64,000 nucleotides of DNA from Epichloe hybrida (Eukaryota; Ascomycota; Sordariomycetes; Hypocreales; Clavicipitaceae): the NCBI GenBank assembly GCA_019022495.1, contig JAFEKR010000028.1, positions 1 through 64,000 of the forward strand, given 5' to 3'. The notes under the pieces were generated by a model. It was not told the DNA's origin. It saw nothing but the letters and a program-made list of their open reading frames with translations, and did no database searches. Shown here piece after piece: positions 12,081 through 22,249 of this stretch. The position numbers and the translations under genes were made by a program. How positions within the stretch are numbered: the first letter of the stretch is position 1; each line of letters opens with the position of its first letter.

Positions 12081-12205
12081 AATATAAGCTAGTACAAGCT
12101 ATTATAAGCTATTATAAGCTATTATAAGCTATTATAAGCTATTATAAGCTATTATAAGCTATTATAAGCTATTATAAGCTATTATAAGCTATTATAAGCT
12201 ATTAT
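12081..12205. repeat. 10-bp tandem repeat (ATTATAAGCT)
   Basis: About twelve consecutive copies of the decamer ATTATAAGCT. The first two are variant and the remainder identical. The period equals roughly one helical turn. It ends exactly where the less AT-rich stretch at 12206 begins. Confidence 0.95.
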
Positions 12206-13106
12206 ATTGTGTGGCTAGAATTGTGACCTCTCGAGACCTCTCTCACAAGACCACAGGCCTCTAGACCTCGGCATCGTTAGATCTATTGGCATCGCCGGAT
12301 CAATCGGATCCCTAGTCATATGACTATCTAGCTAGATAAAATCCCTAGATTCCCTTCCCTTTTATAGAAAATTAACTCTCCCTTTATTGCCTTTAGCTTA
12401 GATTATTTAATAGATAAGATAACCTAGTATTATGTTTAACCTAATAAGATAAATTTAACCTAATATTAAAAAGAGACCTCTTTTGGCTTGGATCCTCGCG
12501 ATAAATCGCAAATATCACAGACCTAGATCCCGTTATCTAGGTTCCGTTATTAATATCGTTAAATTCGTTAGTATCGTTAGCATCGTTAATATCATCGTTT
12601 TTATCGTTATTATTAGCTTCGTTATTAAGACTGTCTTTTCCGTCGTTTTAGGGTGTTGTTTTTCCCCTAATAAAACTAGTGGAGAAACAGGGAATAGTCC
12701 TATTAGACCTTCTGCCATTAAATTTAATAATCCCCTCCTAATATTGCCTCTCTTGTTATTTCCCCCTTTAGTTATCCCTTCGTATAATTATTACAATTAT
12801 TAGTAGCTTCTTACCTCTTTTCCCTTTAATCTAGGTCGCTAGATTAAATCCCTTTAATCTAATCATTTAATCTAATATCGTTAAAATCATCGGATTAGTT
12901 AGTTTAATTGATTAGAACCGTTACAACCTTTTTCCCCTTAATCCGGGTAGCTAGATCAAATCCCTTTATTCCGATCATTTGATCAAGGCTATCTAACTTG
13001 TCCGATATTATCAAAATCATCGGATTTGTCAAATTAAATGATCGCGACCGTTATGACCTTTTCCCTCTTAACCTGGCTTTGACCTTTATTTCTAGCTTTG
13101 ACCTTC
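12206..13106. repeat. Moderate-GC repeat-rich stretch with internal duplication
   Basis: Composition changes here: GACCTCT, ATCGTTA and GATC words appear and CpG returns. About 12819-12935 and 12939-13080 are diverged tandem copies (both contain AAATCCCTTTA, ATCATTTGATC-like and AAAATCATCGGATT words and end CGTTA.(A/G)ACCTT). GACCTCT words link it to the satellite array at 22250-23935. The gypsy element at 13107-22137 separates the two, so they were once adjacent. The start (TGTGTGGCTAG, 12208) could be an LTR end but no partner was found. The short ORFs here are low-complexity. Confidence 0.5.
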
Positions 13107-15058
13107 TGTGAGAACAATGGTAGCTAGGCAAGAGGTATGGGGGCTCTGGTATATTGACTAAAGCTTGCTAGGTCTAAGTGTGTTATGCGTGCGAGTCGCT
13201 GGCTTATAGCTAGTGGCTCGCTAGCGTCACGTGGACTTAGCCCTAGGGCGTAGCCTATCTATGAGGTACGCTAGTGTACTTGTGTTATAAGCAGAGTATT
13301 GCACTAAAACGTGTAGTGTAGTGTAGTATTTATAGTGTAGTGTAGTAACTACACTATAAACTACACTACATTACAAACTACACTAACTATAAGGAAAAAA
13401 AAACTACATTACACTAACTATAAAAAAAAAACTATAATATATTACACTACAAATTTTTTTTCCTAAACTACACTAACTATAAACACTATAAATGTAGTAT
13501 TAGACTTTTTATTAGTTATTAGTATTATAAGGATTAAAAGAATGCTAGTTATATAAAAGCTTTTATTATTACTTATTTTATTTAATTAGTTATAGAATTT
13601 ATAATATTATATTATTTTAGTAATTTTACTATAACTAAGTAAGGTTATATATAATATTATACTTTTTTAATAATACTATTTAACTTAATACTTTATTTCC
13701 TTAATATAACTTAAACAAAAACCTTCTTATTATATTATTTACTATTTCTATAAATTATTATTATTACTTATTTTAAAAAAATTATAAAAAGAACTACTAA
13801 TAAACTTAATATAAGTAGCTTATTATATCTTATTATAGCTTATAATAGCTTATAATACTAATATTACTAAGATTACTAAGATTACTTATAATATTATTAG
13901 TGTTAAAGTTTAATAAATAATAAATAATAAATAAATAACTTAAATATAAATACTAGTAATTATAAGTAAATTACTATAGTAAAAGCTATAGTTTTTAATA
14001 ACTTAGTATTTTAAGGTTTTTTAAAATATTAATATTATAAAAATGTTTTCTCTTTTATGTTTTTTTAAAATAATAATAAAAGTAAAATAATAGTAATAAT
14101 AGTAATTAAGGTTATAAAAGTTATTAAAGCTTTTATAATAAGTATAGTATATTATATAAAACTAAGTCCTAGTATTATTTTTTATAGCTTATTTAAGCTA
14201 TATAGGGTAATTAAAATAATACTATTAGTTATCTATTAATAAATTATAAATATTAGTTTATTATATTCTTTCTTTATATATTATTATAATAAGATATATA
14301 AAGTTACTATATATAACTTCTTAAAGCTTTAGAATTATAAAGCTTAAAGTAATATTTAATTAGTTTAAATAGTAAATAAATAGTTTAAGCTTTTTTTAAG
14401 TTCTTATTATATTAATAATAATATTAAAGTACTAGGTATATATTCTATTAACTTTTATATATTTATTTAGATTTCTAATTTAATTTAATTATATTAGTTT
14501 AGGGTATTTTTTAATTAAATTAATAATAAAAATATAAAATAATTAATAATAATAGTAAATAAAATAATTAGAAGGTTTTTCTTAAAGTTATATTAGTAAA
14601 ATAAAGTAATAAGTATAATAGTATTATTAAAAAGGTATAATATTATAAATAACCCTAGTTATAGTAAAATTCTTAAAAAAAGTGAATATTATAAATTCTA
14701 TAACTAATTAAGTAAAATAGGTAATAATAAAAGCTTCTATATAACTAGCTTTCTTTTAATCCTTATAATAACATTATATAATAAAAAGGCTTACTTTTTT
14801 TTTTACTAACACTACATTGTAGTTTTTGTAGTTAGTGTAGTTAGTAACTACACTAACTACACTATATTACAAGTAAAAAAAAACTATAATACACTACACT
14901 ATAAAAAAAAAAAAACTATAATACACTAACTACAAAAAAAAAAAAACTATAATATATTAACTACAAGAAAAAAAAACTACACTATAAATACAAGTTTTTC
15001 CTAAAAACTACACTAACTACACTACAAACAATACTCTGGTTATAAGTAAGGCCTTATA
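13107..15058 (-). repeat. Gypsy 3' LTR, split by hAT insertion
   Basis: LTR sequence occupies 13107-13291 and resumes at 15047-15058 once the hAT-type element and its duplicated target are removed, giving 197 bp, the same as the other LTR. The outer 130 bp keep G and C where the partner has A and T. The inner 60 bp show the opposite. Confidence 0.85.
13292..15038. mobile_element. Non-autonomous hAT-type element inserted in gypsy LTR
   Basis: The 1747-bp element has perfect 10-bp terminal inverted repeats (CAGAGTATTG ... CAATACTCTG) and an exact 8-bp TSD, GTTATAAG (13284-13291 and 15039-15046). Both fit the hAT superfamily. The arms (about 500 bp each) are long imperfect inverted repeats made of GTAGTGTAG and poly-T/poly-A motifs. 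The middle (about 13900-14480) has no ORF, so it must be mobilised in trans. Related arms occur at 3544-4019 and 26284-26850. Confidence 0.88.
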
Positions 15059-18000
15059 ATTACCCCCCTACTTATAGCCAGGCTCCTAAATAGCTTTTAC
15101 TAGCTATTTTATAGCTATTCGCTAAGTAGTAGCTATATTAAAATAATAATAAATAATATATAGCGCTTAACTACAAATACGCCTATAACTCTCTATTACT
15201 TTGCCTTTTTTATCCTTATGTAATTATAGTCTATTCTTTATAAAACATTATAACCTTTATATACTACTACTCTTTCTCTATTAGTTATTACTATCTTACT
15301 ATTAAAATAATAACTATTTACTTAAAGAAGTGCTCCTATATATACTATTTATATATAGAATATGCTAAGTTTAAGAAACACTTACCTATTAAGCCTAAGA
15401 TACCTAAGATTAAGTGTCTTTTTCCCTAGGCTTTATTATCTAACCTAGCTAAGGCCTATACCTTTAAGCGCTATATCTAGTGTAAGAAAAGAGGTAATAC
15501 CTATAAGACTATAATTTATCCCCTTATTACTTACTTTTCTACTCCTTATTACTAACTTTTTATTATAGGCTATGCTTACTATAAAGGGTAATTTTTCTAA
15601 TTTATTAATAATTTTATTTTAGGTCTAGTTACTCCTAGACACTATAAAAGATAAAGAGTTTAATAAGCCTATTCCTATGTTTTTAGAGGTAACTTACTAC
15701 TAACTTACTAAGTATTATATTAGCCTTATTATAGGCTTTAACTATACTAATATTACTTATTATATTATGTTTAGTTTAACTAGCACTACTAAGGGCTACT
15801 AGGTTAGTAATTCTTTACCTCTTTGCCTAGTCTTTACTTATATTTTTATATAAGCTATATTTATTATATACTAGTAATATATTATTTCTTAGTAATAACT
15901 CTAGGTTACTATGTTTTCTACTACTCTTACCCCTAGTATTATAAGTTCCCTTAGTTTTTTACTATACTTTTAGTGGGTTTTTGCTAACTTTTCTATAAGA
16001 AAACTATTATAAGGCTATAGCTATTTAGGAGGCACGTATAGTTCTTTAGCTTTAGCTAGCTAACCTAGGCTATATAGCCTAGGCAATAGTAATTCACTGC
16101 CTTTTCTACGCTATAAAGGAGGTGATTAATATAGATAAAAGTAGCGTGAAATATGCTATCTAAGGTAATAAGGTATTAAGCTATAATAGCGCTATAATAG
16201 AGAGTTTTCCCCTAGTATTACTTAACCTTTAGGGCCCTTTTCTTTTATTTTTCTATAGTAATTCCTAGACTATTAATTAAAGTGTAATAGTGGCTAATAA
16301 GGCTAGGCCTTTTCTATAAGAATATTATATCTTTTTACCTATAACTTGCTTATATCTTATTACTTTTCTTACTAGACTTATTTTAGTAAAATACCTAAAT
16401 TATATATTAAGCGCCTTCTATATCCTTTACTATAACCTATTAGTTATATTTACTTAGCTAACCCTTCTATTTCACTAGGTATTTATTACTTTCTTAGGTC
16501 TTCCTATAGTCCTTAACCTCCTTAACTTTATACTTATTATCTTTATTCTCTAAGTCTAGTATTAGCATTTCCTTATCTCTAGTGTTTTCATAGTAATTCT
16601 ATAGCTCTAATAAGCTAACATAGAATATATTATATAGCTAACTATATTTTTTAGGTAATGTAAGTCTATATACTTATTTTCCTATAGTATTAAGTACTTA
16701 AAATAGTCTAATAAATCTAGGGGTTAGCTTTTATTTTATATCCTTAAGCCTAATATTCTTTACTAATAGTAATACTAGGTTACCTCTTTTTAGCATTAAT
16801 AGCTAGTAATACTAGTTATAGTACTTTACTTAAGTCTTAGTAGCTTTTACTTAGTTTTACTTTAGTTACTCTTTAACTTTATATAGCTTTATAATATATA
16901 TATAAGCTTCTAGCATCTCCTTTTCTTTAGTCTTATCCTTAAGAGCTAGGTAAAACTTAAGTAAATAGCCTATAAGGGAGTAATTAGAAAAGTAGCTTAT
17001 AGTCTTATTTACTATATTATTATAGGCAAATTAGGCTATTAGGAGTAGCTTAGGCTATATTTATTAGTTATTAGCTATAAAGCATTAAAGGTAATACTTA
17101 AGCACTTAGTTTATTCTCTTTATTTACCTATTAGTTTAGGGGTAAAATACTATAAAAAGCCTTTACTTCACGTATAATAAGTAGCATAAGTCTAACTAGA
17201 ATTAGCTTATAAAGACTAATCCCCTATTAGATATAATGCCCTCTAGTGCCCTAAACCTTAGTTTAATCTCCTTATAGAAAAGCTTTACTAGTTTAGCTAT
17301 ATTAATTATTATAGTTATAAGTAAGAAAATAAAGTACTTAGTAAATTAGTTTATAATTACTAGGATTATATTAGTCTCTTATTTGCTTACTTAGGTAACT
17401 AGTAATCCTATAATAAAATCCATTAAGATTTTTGCCTATAGTTACTATAGTATTAGTAAGGATTTAAGGCTTCTATATAGGCAATGCTTTCTAGCTATTA
17501 CTTACTAGTAAACCCTATAGCTTATAATATAGTTAGATACTAACTTACTTATACCTAGCTACTAGAAGTAACGCTTTAATAGCTTAAGAGTGTATTTAGT
17601 CCTAAAGTAACTTACTAGTAAATTATTATAGTGTAGCTATAAAAGCTCCTATTATAAGATAAGCTCCTAGGGAATAACTACCTAGTCTTAGTATATTAGA
17701 AGGCCCCTTATACTATATAACTATAGACTAGCTTTTCCCTTATCTCTTACTAGGGAATTATTAATCTTACTATTTTGCCTTTATAAATCTAGATCTTAAT
17801 CCTATGCCTTTTATAGTAATTACGCTAATAGTTTATTTAGCCTAGATTAGTAAGGATTTAGTAGCTTAATAGTCTTTTATATTTCTTATACTATGCTAAT
17901 GTCTTAGATATATATTACCTTCTCCTAGAAATCACCCTTATTTAGCTAATCTATTACTAGATTTATAGTAGCTAACTAGCCTCTTAACTAGGCTACTCTA

Positions 18001-20714
18001 GCCTCTAGAGCTCTCTTTATAGTAGCTAGGGTATTTTCCTCCCCTAAAGGCATTTTACTAAGCCTCTTTACTAAGACTAAGGCATTTTCCTCCCTTAAAG
18101 GCATTTTACTATGTTTTCTTTAAGATATTAAGACTAAGGTATTTTCCTCCCTTAAAGGCATTTTACTATGTTTTCTTTAATATATTAAGACTAAGGTATT
18201 TTCCTCCCCTAAAGGTATCTTACTATATTTTCTCTTATATATTAGTATCTCTTTTTTTACTAGTTCTTTAGTAATTACTATTTTCTTTTAAAGCTCTAGT
18301 AAAAGTAACCTATTTATTAAGGGTTTACCTTTATAATTAGACTATCTTAATAGTGTATTTACTAGGTTACTTTTCCTAGGTTTATACCTAATTATAAAGT
18401 AAAAGAGGCAGAGAAATATACACTATCTAGCCTATTTCCTATTTAGCTTCTATTACTTTATAAAAGTCTATAAGTTATAGTAATCTAATAGGACCTTCAC
18501 TAGGGTTACTATGCCTTTAATATAGTATTACTAGTGTTTAAATAACTTTACTATAGTAAGTAGCTCCTAATTTACTATACTATAATTATATTTAGTATTT
18601 ATAAACTTCCTTAACTAAAATACTATAGGATACTATTAGCCTTTATTATCTTACTAAGATAAGATTCTTACTATTATAAAGACTAAAGCATTTATCTTAA
18701 TATACACTAGCTAACTTAGGTTATAATAATAGAGAAAAGGCGCCTATTAAAAGGTATCTTTTAGCTAGTTAAACACTAGCTATTCTCTTTCCCTAAATAT
18801 AAACTTCCTAGTTTAAATACTATTTTAACTACCTTTTATTAGCGTATATAATGGTGCTATAATTCTAGAGTATTAGTAAATAAACCTTTAGTAAAAGTTA
18901 TAGAATCCTAGGAAAGACTATATATCTTTAAAGCTTATAAGCTCCTTCTAGTCTTAGATTATATTTACTTTATGTATATTTATTAAAATGCTATTAACTA
19001 ATAGGATTAACCCTAGGAATTTCACTAATTCCTAGTAAAATAAATACTTTAAGGGTTTTATATATAACTTTACTAACCTTATATATTCTAAAACTTCCTT
19101 AATATATATAATATACTTCTCTTATATTTTTAAGAAAATAAGGATATTATCTAAATACACTATATAAATAGTGTTTACTAGCCTATAAAGCGCTTTATAA
19201 ATATAGCTCTAAAAAGTAACTAGTGTATTAGTTAGCTTAAAGGGCATTATAAGGTATTTATAGTATTTATAGTAAGTATAAAATATAGTCTTTTACTTAT
19301 TACTCTCTTTAATATAAATTTAATAGTAAGTATTCTTAATATTAATCTTTAAGAAGTAGTAAGCTCCTTAGCACTAGTCTAGGATCTTTAAAATTAAGGG
19401 GAGAGTGTAGTAATTCTTTTATATTACTTTATTAAGTCCCTAATAATTTACATATAGTTAAAGCATTTTATCCTTCTTTAGCATAAATAGGATAGGCATA
19501 CCTATAGGGCTCTTAAAGGGTCTTATCTAGCCTTTTTACAGGTTTTTGTTAATGTATTTATAGAGCTTCTTTAACTTGCTTTAGGAAAGAGGGTAAGTTA
19601 GTCTATAAAGGGGCGTGGCCCTAGGTATTAGGTTAATTACGTAATTAGTCTCCTTTCTTAATAGTAAACTGCTTGCCTTATCCGCTGCGAACATGTCTTT
19701 AAACTCATGTAGTTCCTTAGGGATATCTTCAATGGTTTCATACGCTTTTGCCTCCTATAATAGCATACACAATAGCCTTATTACGCGTTACTTTCGCGAA
19801 CTTACAGGGAGTTATAAGCAAAAAGGCCGTTTTCTTCTTCTTAAACTACTACTCTTAAGAGTATAAATAAAGATATATATATTCTTTAGTAAGTATATAT
19901 ATCCTAATTAAGATAGGGCTTCCCCTTACTCTTAGGTTTTTATCTATAGTTATATATAGTAACTTAAGGTCCTTTTCTTTCTCTCTTAAGTCTTTAATAG
20001 TAATAAGCACTTTATAAACACTATATTAAGGGACTCTAAGGGCCCCTATTACCTAGAGGATAAGTACTATAGCCTTAGCCTAATTAAGCTTATAGTTTCT
20101 TGTAAATTTAATGCTAATAATATTAAGCTTAGTGTAGCTATCTAGATTTGCCACTATTTTAATGTCTTTATGCCTATAAATAGTAACTAGTGTATAAAAT
20201 TAACGCCTAATTAATACCTTAGTGTTTAAGGCAAAGGTAAGGGCCTTTACTTTTACCTTAGGAAGTTTCCTTATTTATCTTAGGGATCTTTCCTTAGCTT
20301 ATTATATTTATTTATAAGGTAATCTAGGCTATTATAGTTATAATATTACCTCTTATCCCTAACTTTGCTATTATTTAGGTATATAGCTAGGTCCTTTTCC
20401 TAGTCTTTATTCCTTTAATCTCTATATAGCCTATAATCTTAGGGTAAGTTATTTTTATAATATTAGGGATTCTTATATAATTCCTTATCTCCTAAATATT
20501 TAGGCTTTTACTTACTCTTTAGTATAGCCTCCTAAAATTATTATATAAGTTATATAACCTTCTCTTATGTTTTCCTAGTAATAGAGGCATGTAAGTTAAT
20601 ATAGTCCTATAGCTTAGGGAGTAACTTTATAAAGAATATAAGGGCATAGGACTTTTTAGGGGCTTTTTCTAGGTATATCTCTAGTAAATCTAGGAAAATA
20701 CTAAATTTAATAGG
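15059..20714 (-). pseudogene. Gypsy pol relic (RT, RNase H and integrase region)
   Basis: This is the RIP-degraded polyprotein gene of the gypsy element, read on the minus strand. Reverse transcriptase motifs are readable at 19130-19500. RNase H and integrase should follow toward lower coordinates (about 18.7 to 16 kb), but too many stops remain for a confident domain call. Gag and protease should lie between 20 and 21.9 kb, on both sides of the TRIM insertion. Three diverged tandem copies of AAGACTAAGG(T/C)ATTTTCC lie at 18078-18220. Confidence 0.7.
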
Positions 20715-20882
20715 TGTCATGGTCTAGCCCATAGGGCTAATCGCGGGTGCCTGCGCCACCATGTGGGTTTGACCCCAATTCCATTGCGCCATAGGCAAAA
20801 GAATACGCATTGTACAAGTTATCATTTACTTGTACAATTGACACCTATATTGCTAGGTCTAGGCAAAGCCTAGATTATCACA
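20715..20882 (-). repeat. TRIM LTR (left)
   Basis: This LTR contains a tRNA-like pair of internal promoter boxes on the plus strand. An A-box-like TGGTCTAGCCCATAGG begins about 5 nt from the start, and a B-box-like GGGTTTGACCCC starts about 50 nt from the start, which is the spacing found in tRNA genes. A 3' hairpin is formed by TTGTACAAGT and ACTTGTACAA. Confidence 0.8.
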
Positions 20883-21071
20883 TAGGCCCTTTCCCTAGGT
20901 GACCTTTCCATTGACCCCTTCTGACCCCTTGTAAGCTAGCAATACCGCGCATCCCCTAGGGACCCTCTCTTCTATCCCTGTAAGCCTAGGAAGAACCCTG
21001 TTATAGCTGCCCTATAGTGCTTGCACGCACGCAGCCGGTTCGAACCTATGACCTTAGGTGACTTGTACAAA

Positions 21072-21239
21072 TGTCATGGTCTAGCCCATAGGGCTAATCG
21101 CGGGTGCCTGCGCCACCATGTGGGTTTGACCCCAATTCCATTGCGCCATAGGCAAAAGAATACGCATTGTACAAGTCATCATTTACTTGTACAATTGACA
21201 CCTATATTGCTAGGTCTAGGCAAAGCCTAGATCATCACA
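21072..21239 (-). repeat. TRIM LTR (right)
   Basis: Near-identical partner of 20715-20882. It retains C at two positions where the left copy has T (GTCATC and GATCATC), so it is marginally less mutated. Confidence 0.8.
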
Positions 21240-21940
21240 ATAGGGCTTTAGCCCTTATATTACTTTACGTTCTTAAGCTATATAGCTATTTAGGCATTAT
21301 AGTTTATAAAGTCCCTAAGTAATATAAGCATCTAGGTCTAGAATTTATCCTAATTATCCTTTAGATTATCCTAGCTATTAGCTTATTATTTATTAAGGTA
21401 TTTATCTTATCTTGCCCTATAGTTAGTGTGTATATAGTTAAGTGTAAAGAGAATCTTTTAGTAATTACATTAGTATTTCTTCTTTACCTTATTAAAGGTA
21501 TAGTTTAGGTTATTTATCTATATCTTATGCCTCTAGGGGTTTATAGGGTATTAAAGCTTAGTAATATTTTTAACTCTAACCTCTTAGCTACTATTACTTA
21601 AGGAAAGGCTAGCTCTTTACTTACTTTTCCCTTATACTTCCCCTAAGTTACCTCTAATAAGGTTAATAAGCTCTTATTTTTATTCTTATAATCTTTAGAG
21701 TTTTTCTAGCTAAGTAATTTACTCTAGTGTTACTATAGCTTTACTATAAGGGGTAAGGGTCTTATAATAAGCATGGTTTTATTAGTATATAATATATCTT
21801 TACCTATAGTATTACCCTTATTTACTTAGGTATAACTCTTATCTATTAGGGTTAGGTTATTATCTAATATTACTCTAGTAAATTAGGTGGTTCTCCCCCC
21901 TATATTACTCTTAGGTAGCTAGTGGGAGAAGCTTTAGAAT

Positions 21941-22137
21941 TATAAGAATAATAGTAGCTAGGCAAGAGGTATAGGGGCTCTAGTATATTAACTAAAGCTT
22001 ACTAGGTCTAAGTGTATTATACGTGTAAGTCACTAGCTTATAGCTAGTGGCTTGCTAGCGTTACGTGGACTTAGCCCTAGGGCGTGGCCTGTCTGTGAGG
22101 TGCGCTAGTGTACCTGTGTTGTGAGTGGGGCCTCACA
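21941..22137 (-). repeat. Gypsy 5' LTR
   Basis: 197 bp, starting TATAAGAATAATAG (RIP form of TGTGAGAACAATGG) and ending GGGGCCTCACA. It is followed directly by the TSD CCTTC. Differences from the partner LTR are transitions only, by eye. Confidence 0.88.
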
Positions 22138-22249
22138 CCTTCTTTTCCTAATTTTCGACCCTTCTAACCTGCCTAGCTTAAACCGATTTAATACCCTAGT
22201 TTTGCTTAGCTATTCGTTAGGGAGGTAAGCAGCTAGACCTTTGACTTTA

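Larger units (their letters stand above)
20715..21239 (-). mobile_element. TRIM-like miniature LTR element, complete
   Basis: Two 168-bp direct repeats (20715-20882 and 21072-21239) bracket a 189-bp core. The whole is flanked by the 5-bp TSD ATAGG (20710-20714 and 21240-21244). The repeats start TGTCATGGTC, end ATCACA, and differ at only about two positions, both transitions. A polypurine run (AGGGAAAGGG on the minus strand, about 20887-20896) abuts one LTR, suggesting minus orientation. There is no coding capacity, so it needs another element's proteins. It is far less RIP-mutated than the gypsy element that hosts it. A 69-codon ORF across the core and right LTR is not credible. Confidence 0.82.
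13107..22137 (-). mobile_element. Complete Ty3/gypsy LTR retrotransposon, RIP-degraded, with nested insertions
   Basis: Two 197-bp LTRs (TGTGAG...CTCACA) delimit the element, flanked by the 5-bp TSD CCTTC (13102-13106 and 22138-22142). The pol gene is on the minus strand. At 19305-19500 it reads LYVNYQGLNKV, TLPLILKILD and INIKNTYY, matching the gypsy blocks VDYRGLN and LDI.DAYH. At 19130-19165 it reads VYLDNILIF, matching YLDDILIFS. A polypurine tract (TAGGGGGGTAAT on the minus strand, 15059-15070) sits beside the left LTR, so 13107 is the 3' end. Stops by C-to-T change are dense. Removing the hAT element with one TSD (1755 bp) and the TRIM with one TSD (530 bp) leaves about 6.75 kb, normal for the superfamily. 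Confidence 0.9.

Noticed and set aside
11521..12205. CRISPR-like array
   Set aside because: The repeats are contiguous microsatellites without spacers, and the sequence is eukaryotic.
12483..12803. Overlapping ORFs of 106 and 61 codons on opposite strands
   Set aside because: They come from ATCGTTA/TAACGAT tandem words; Ile/Val-rich on one strand and Thr/Leu-rich on the other, with no domain.
21010..21060. A functional tRNA gene
   Set aside because: A perfect GGTTCGAACC box is present, but I cannot fold a complete cloverleaf with acceptor stem around it.
21021..21230. 69-codon ORF across the TRIM core and LTR
   Set aside because: It crosses the core/LTR boundary of a non-coding miniature element and is not shared by the other LTR copies.
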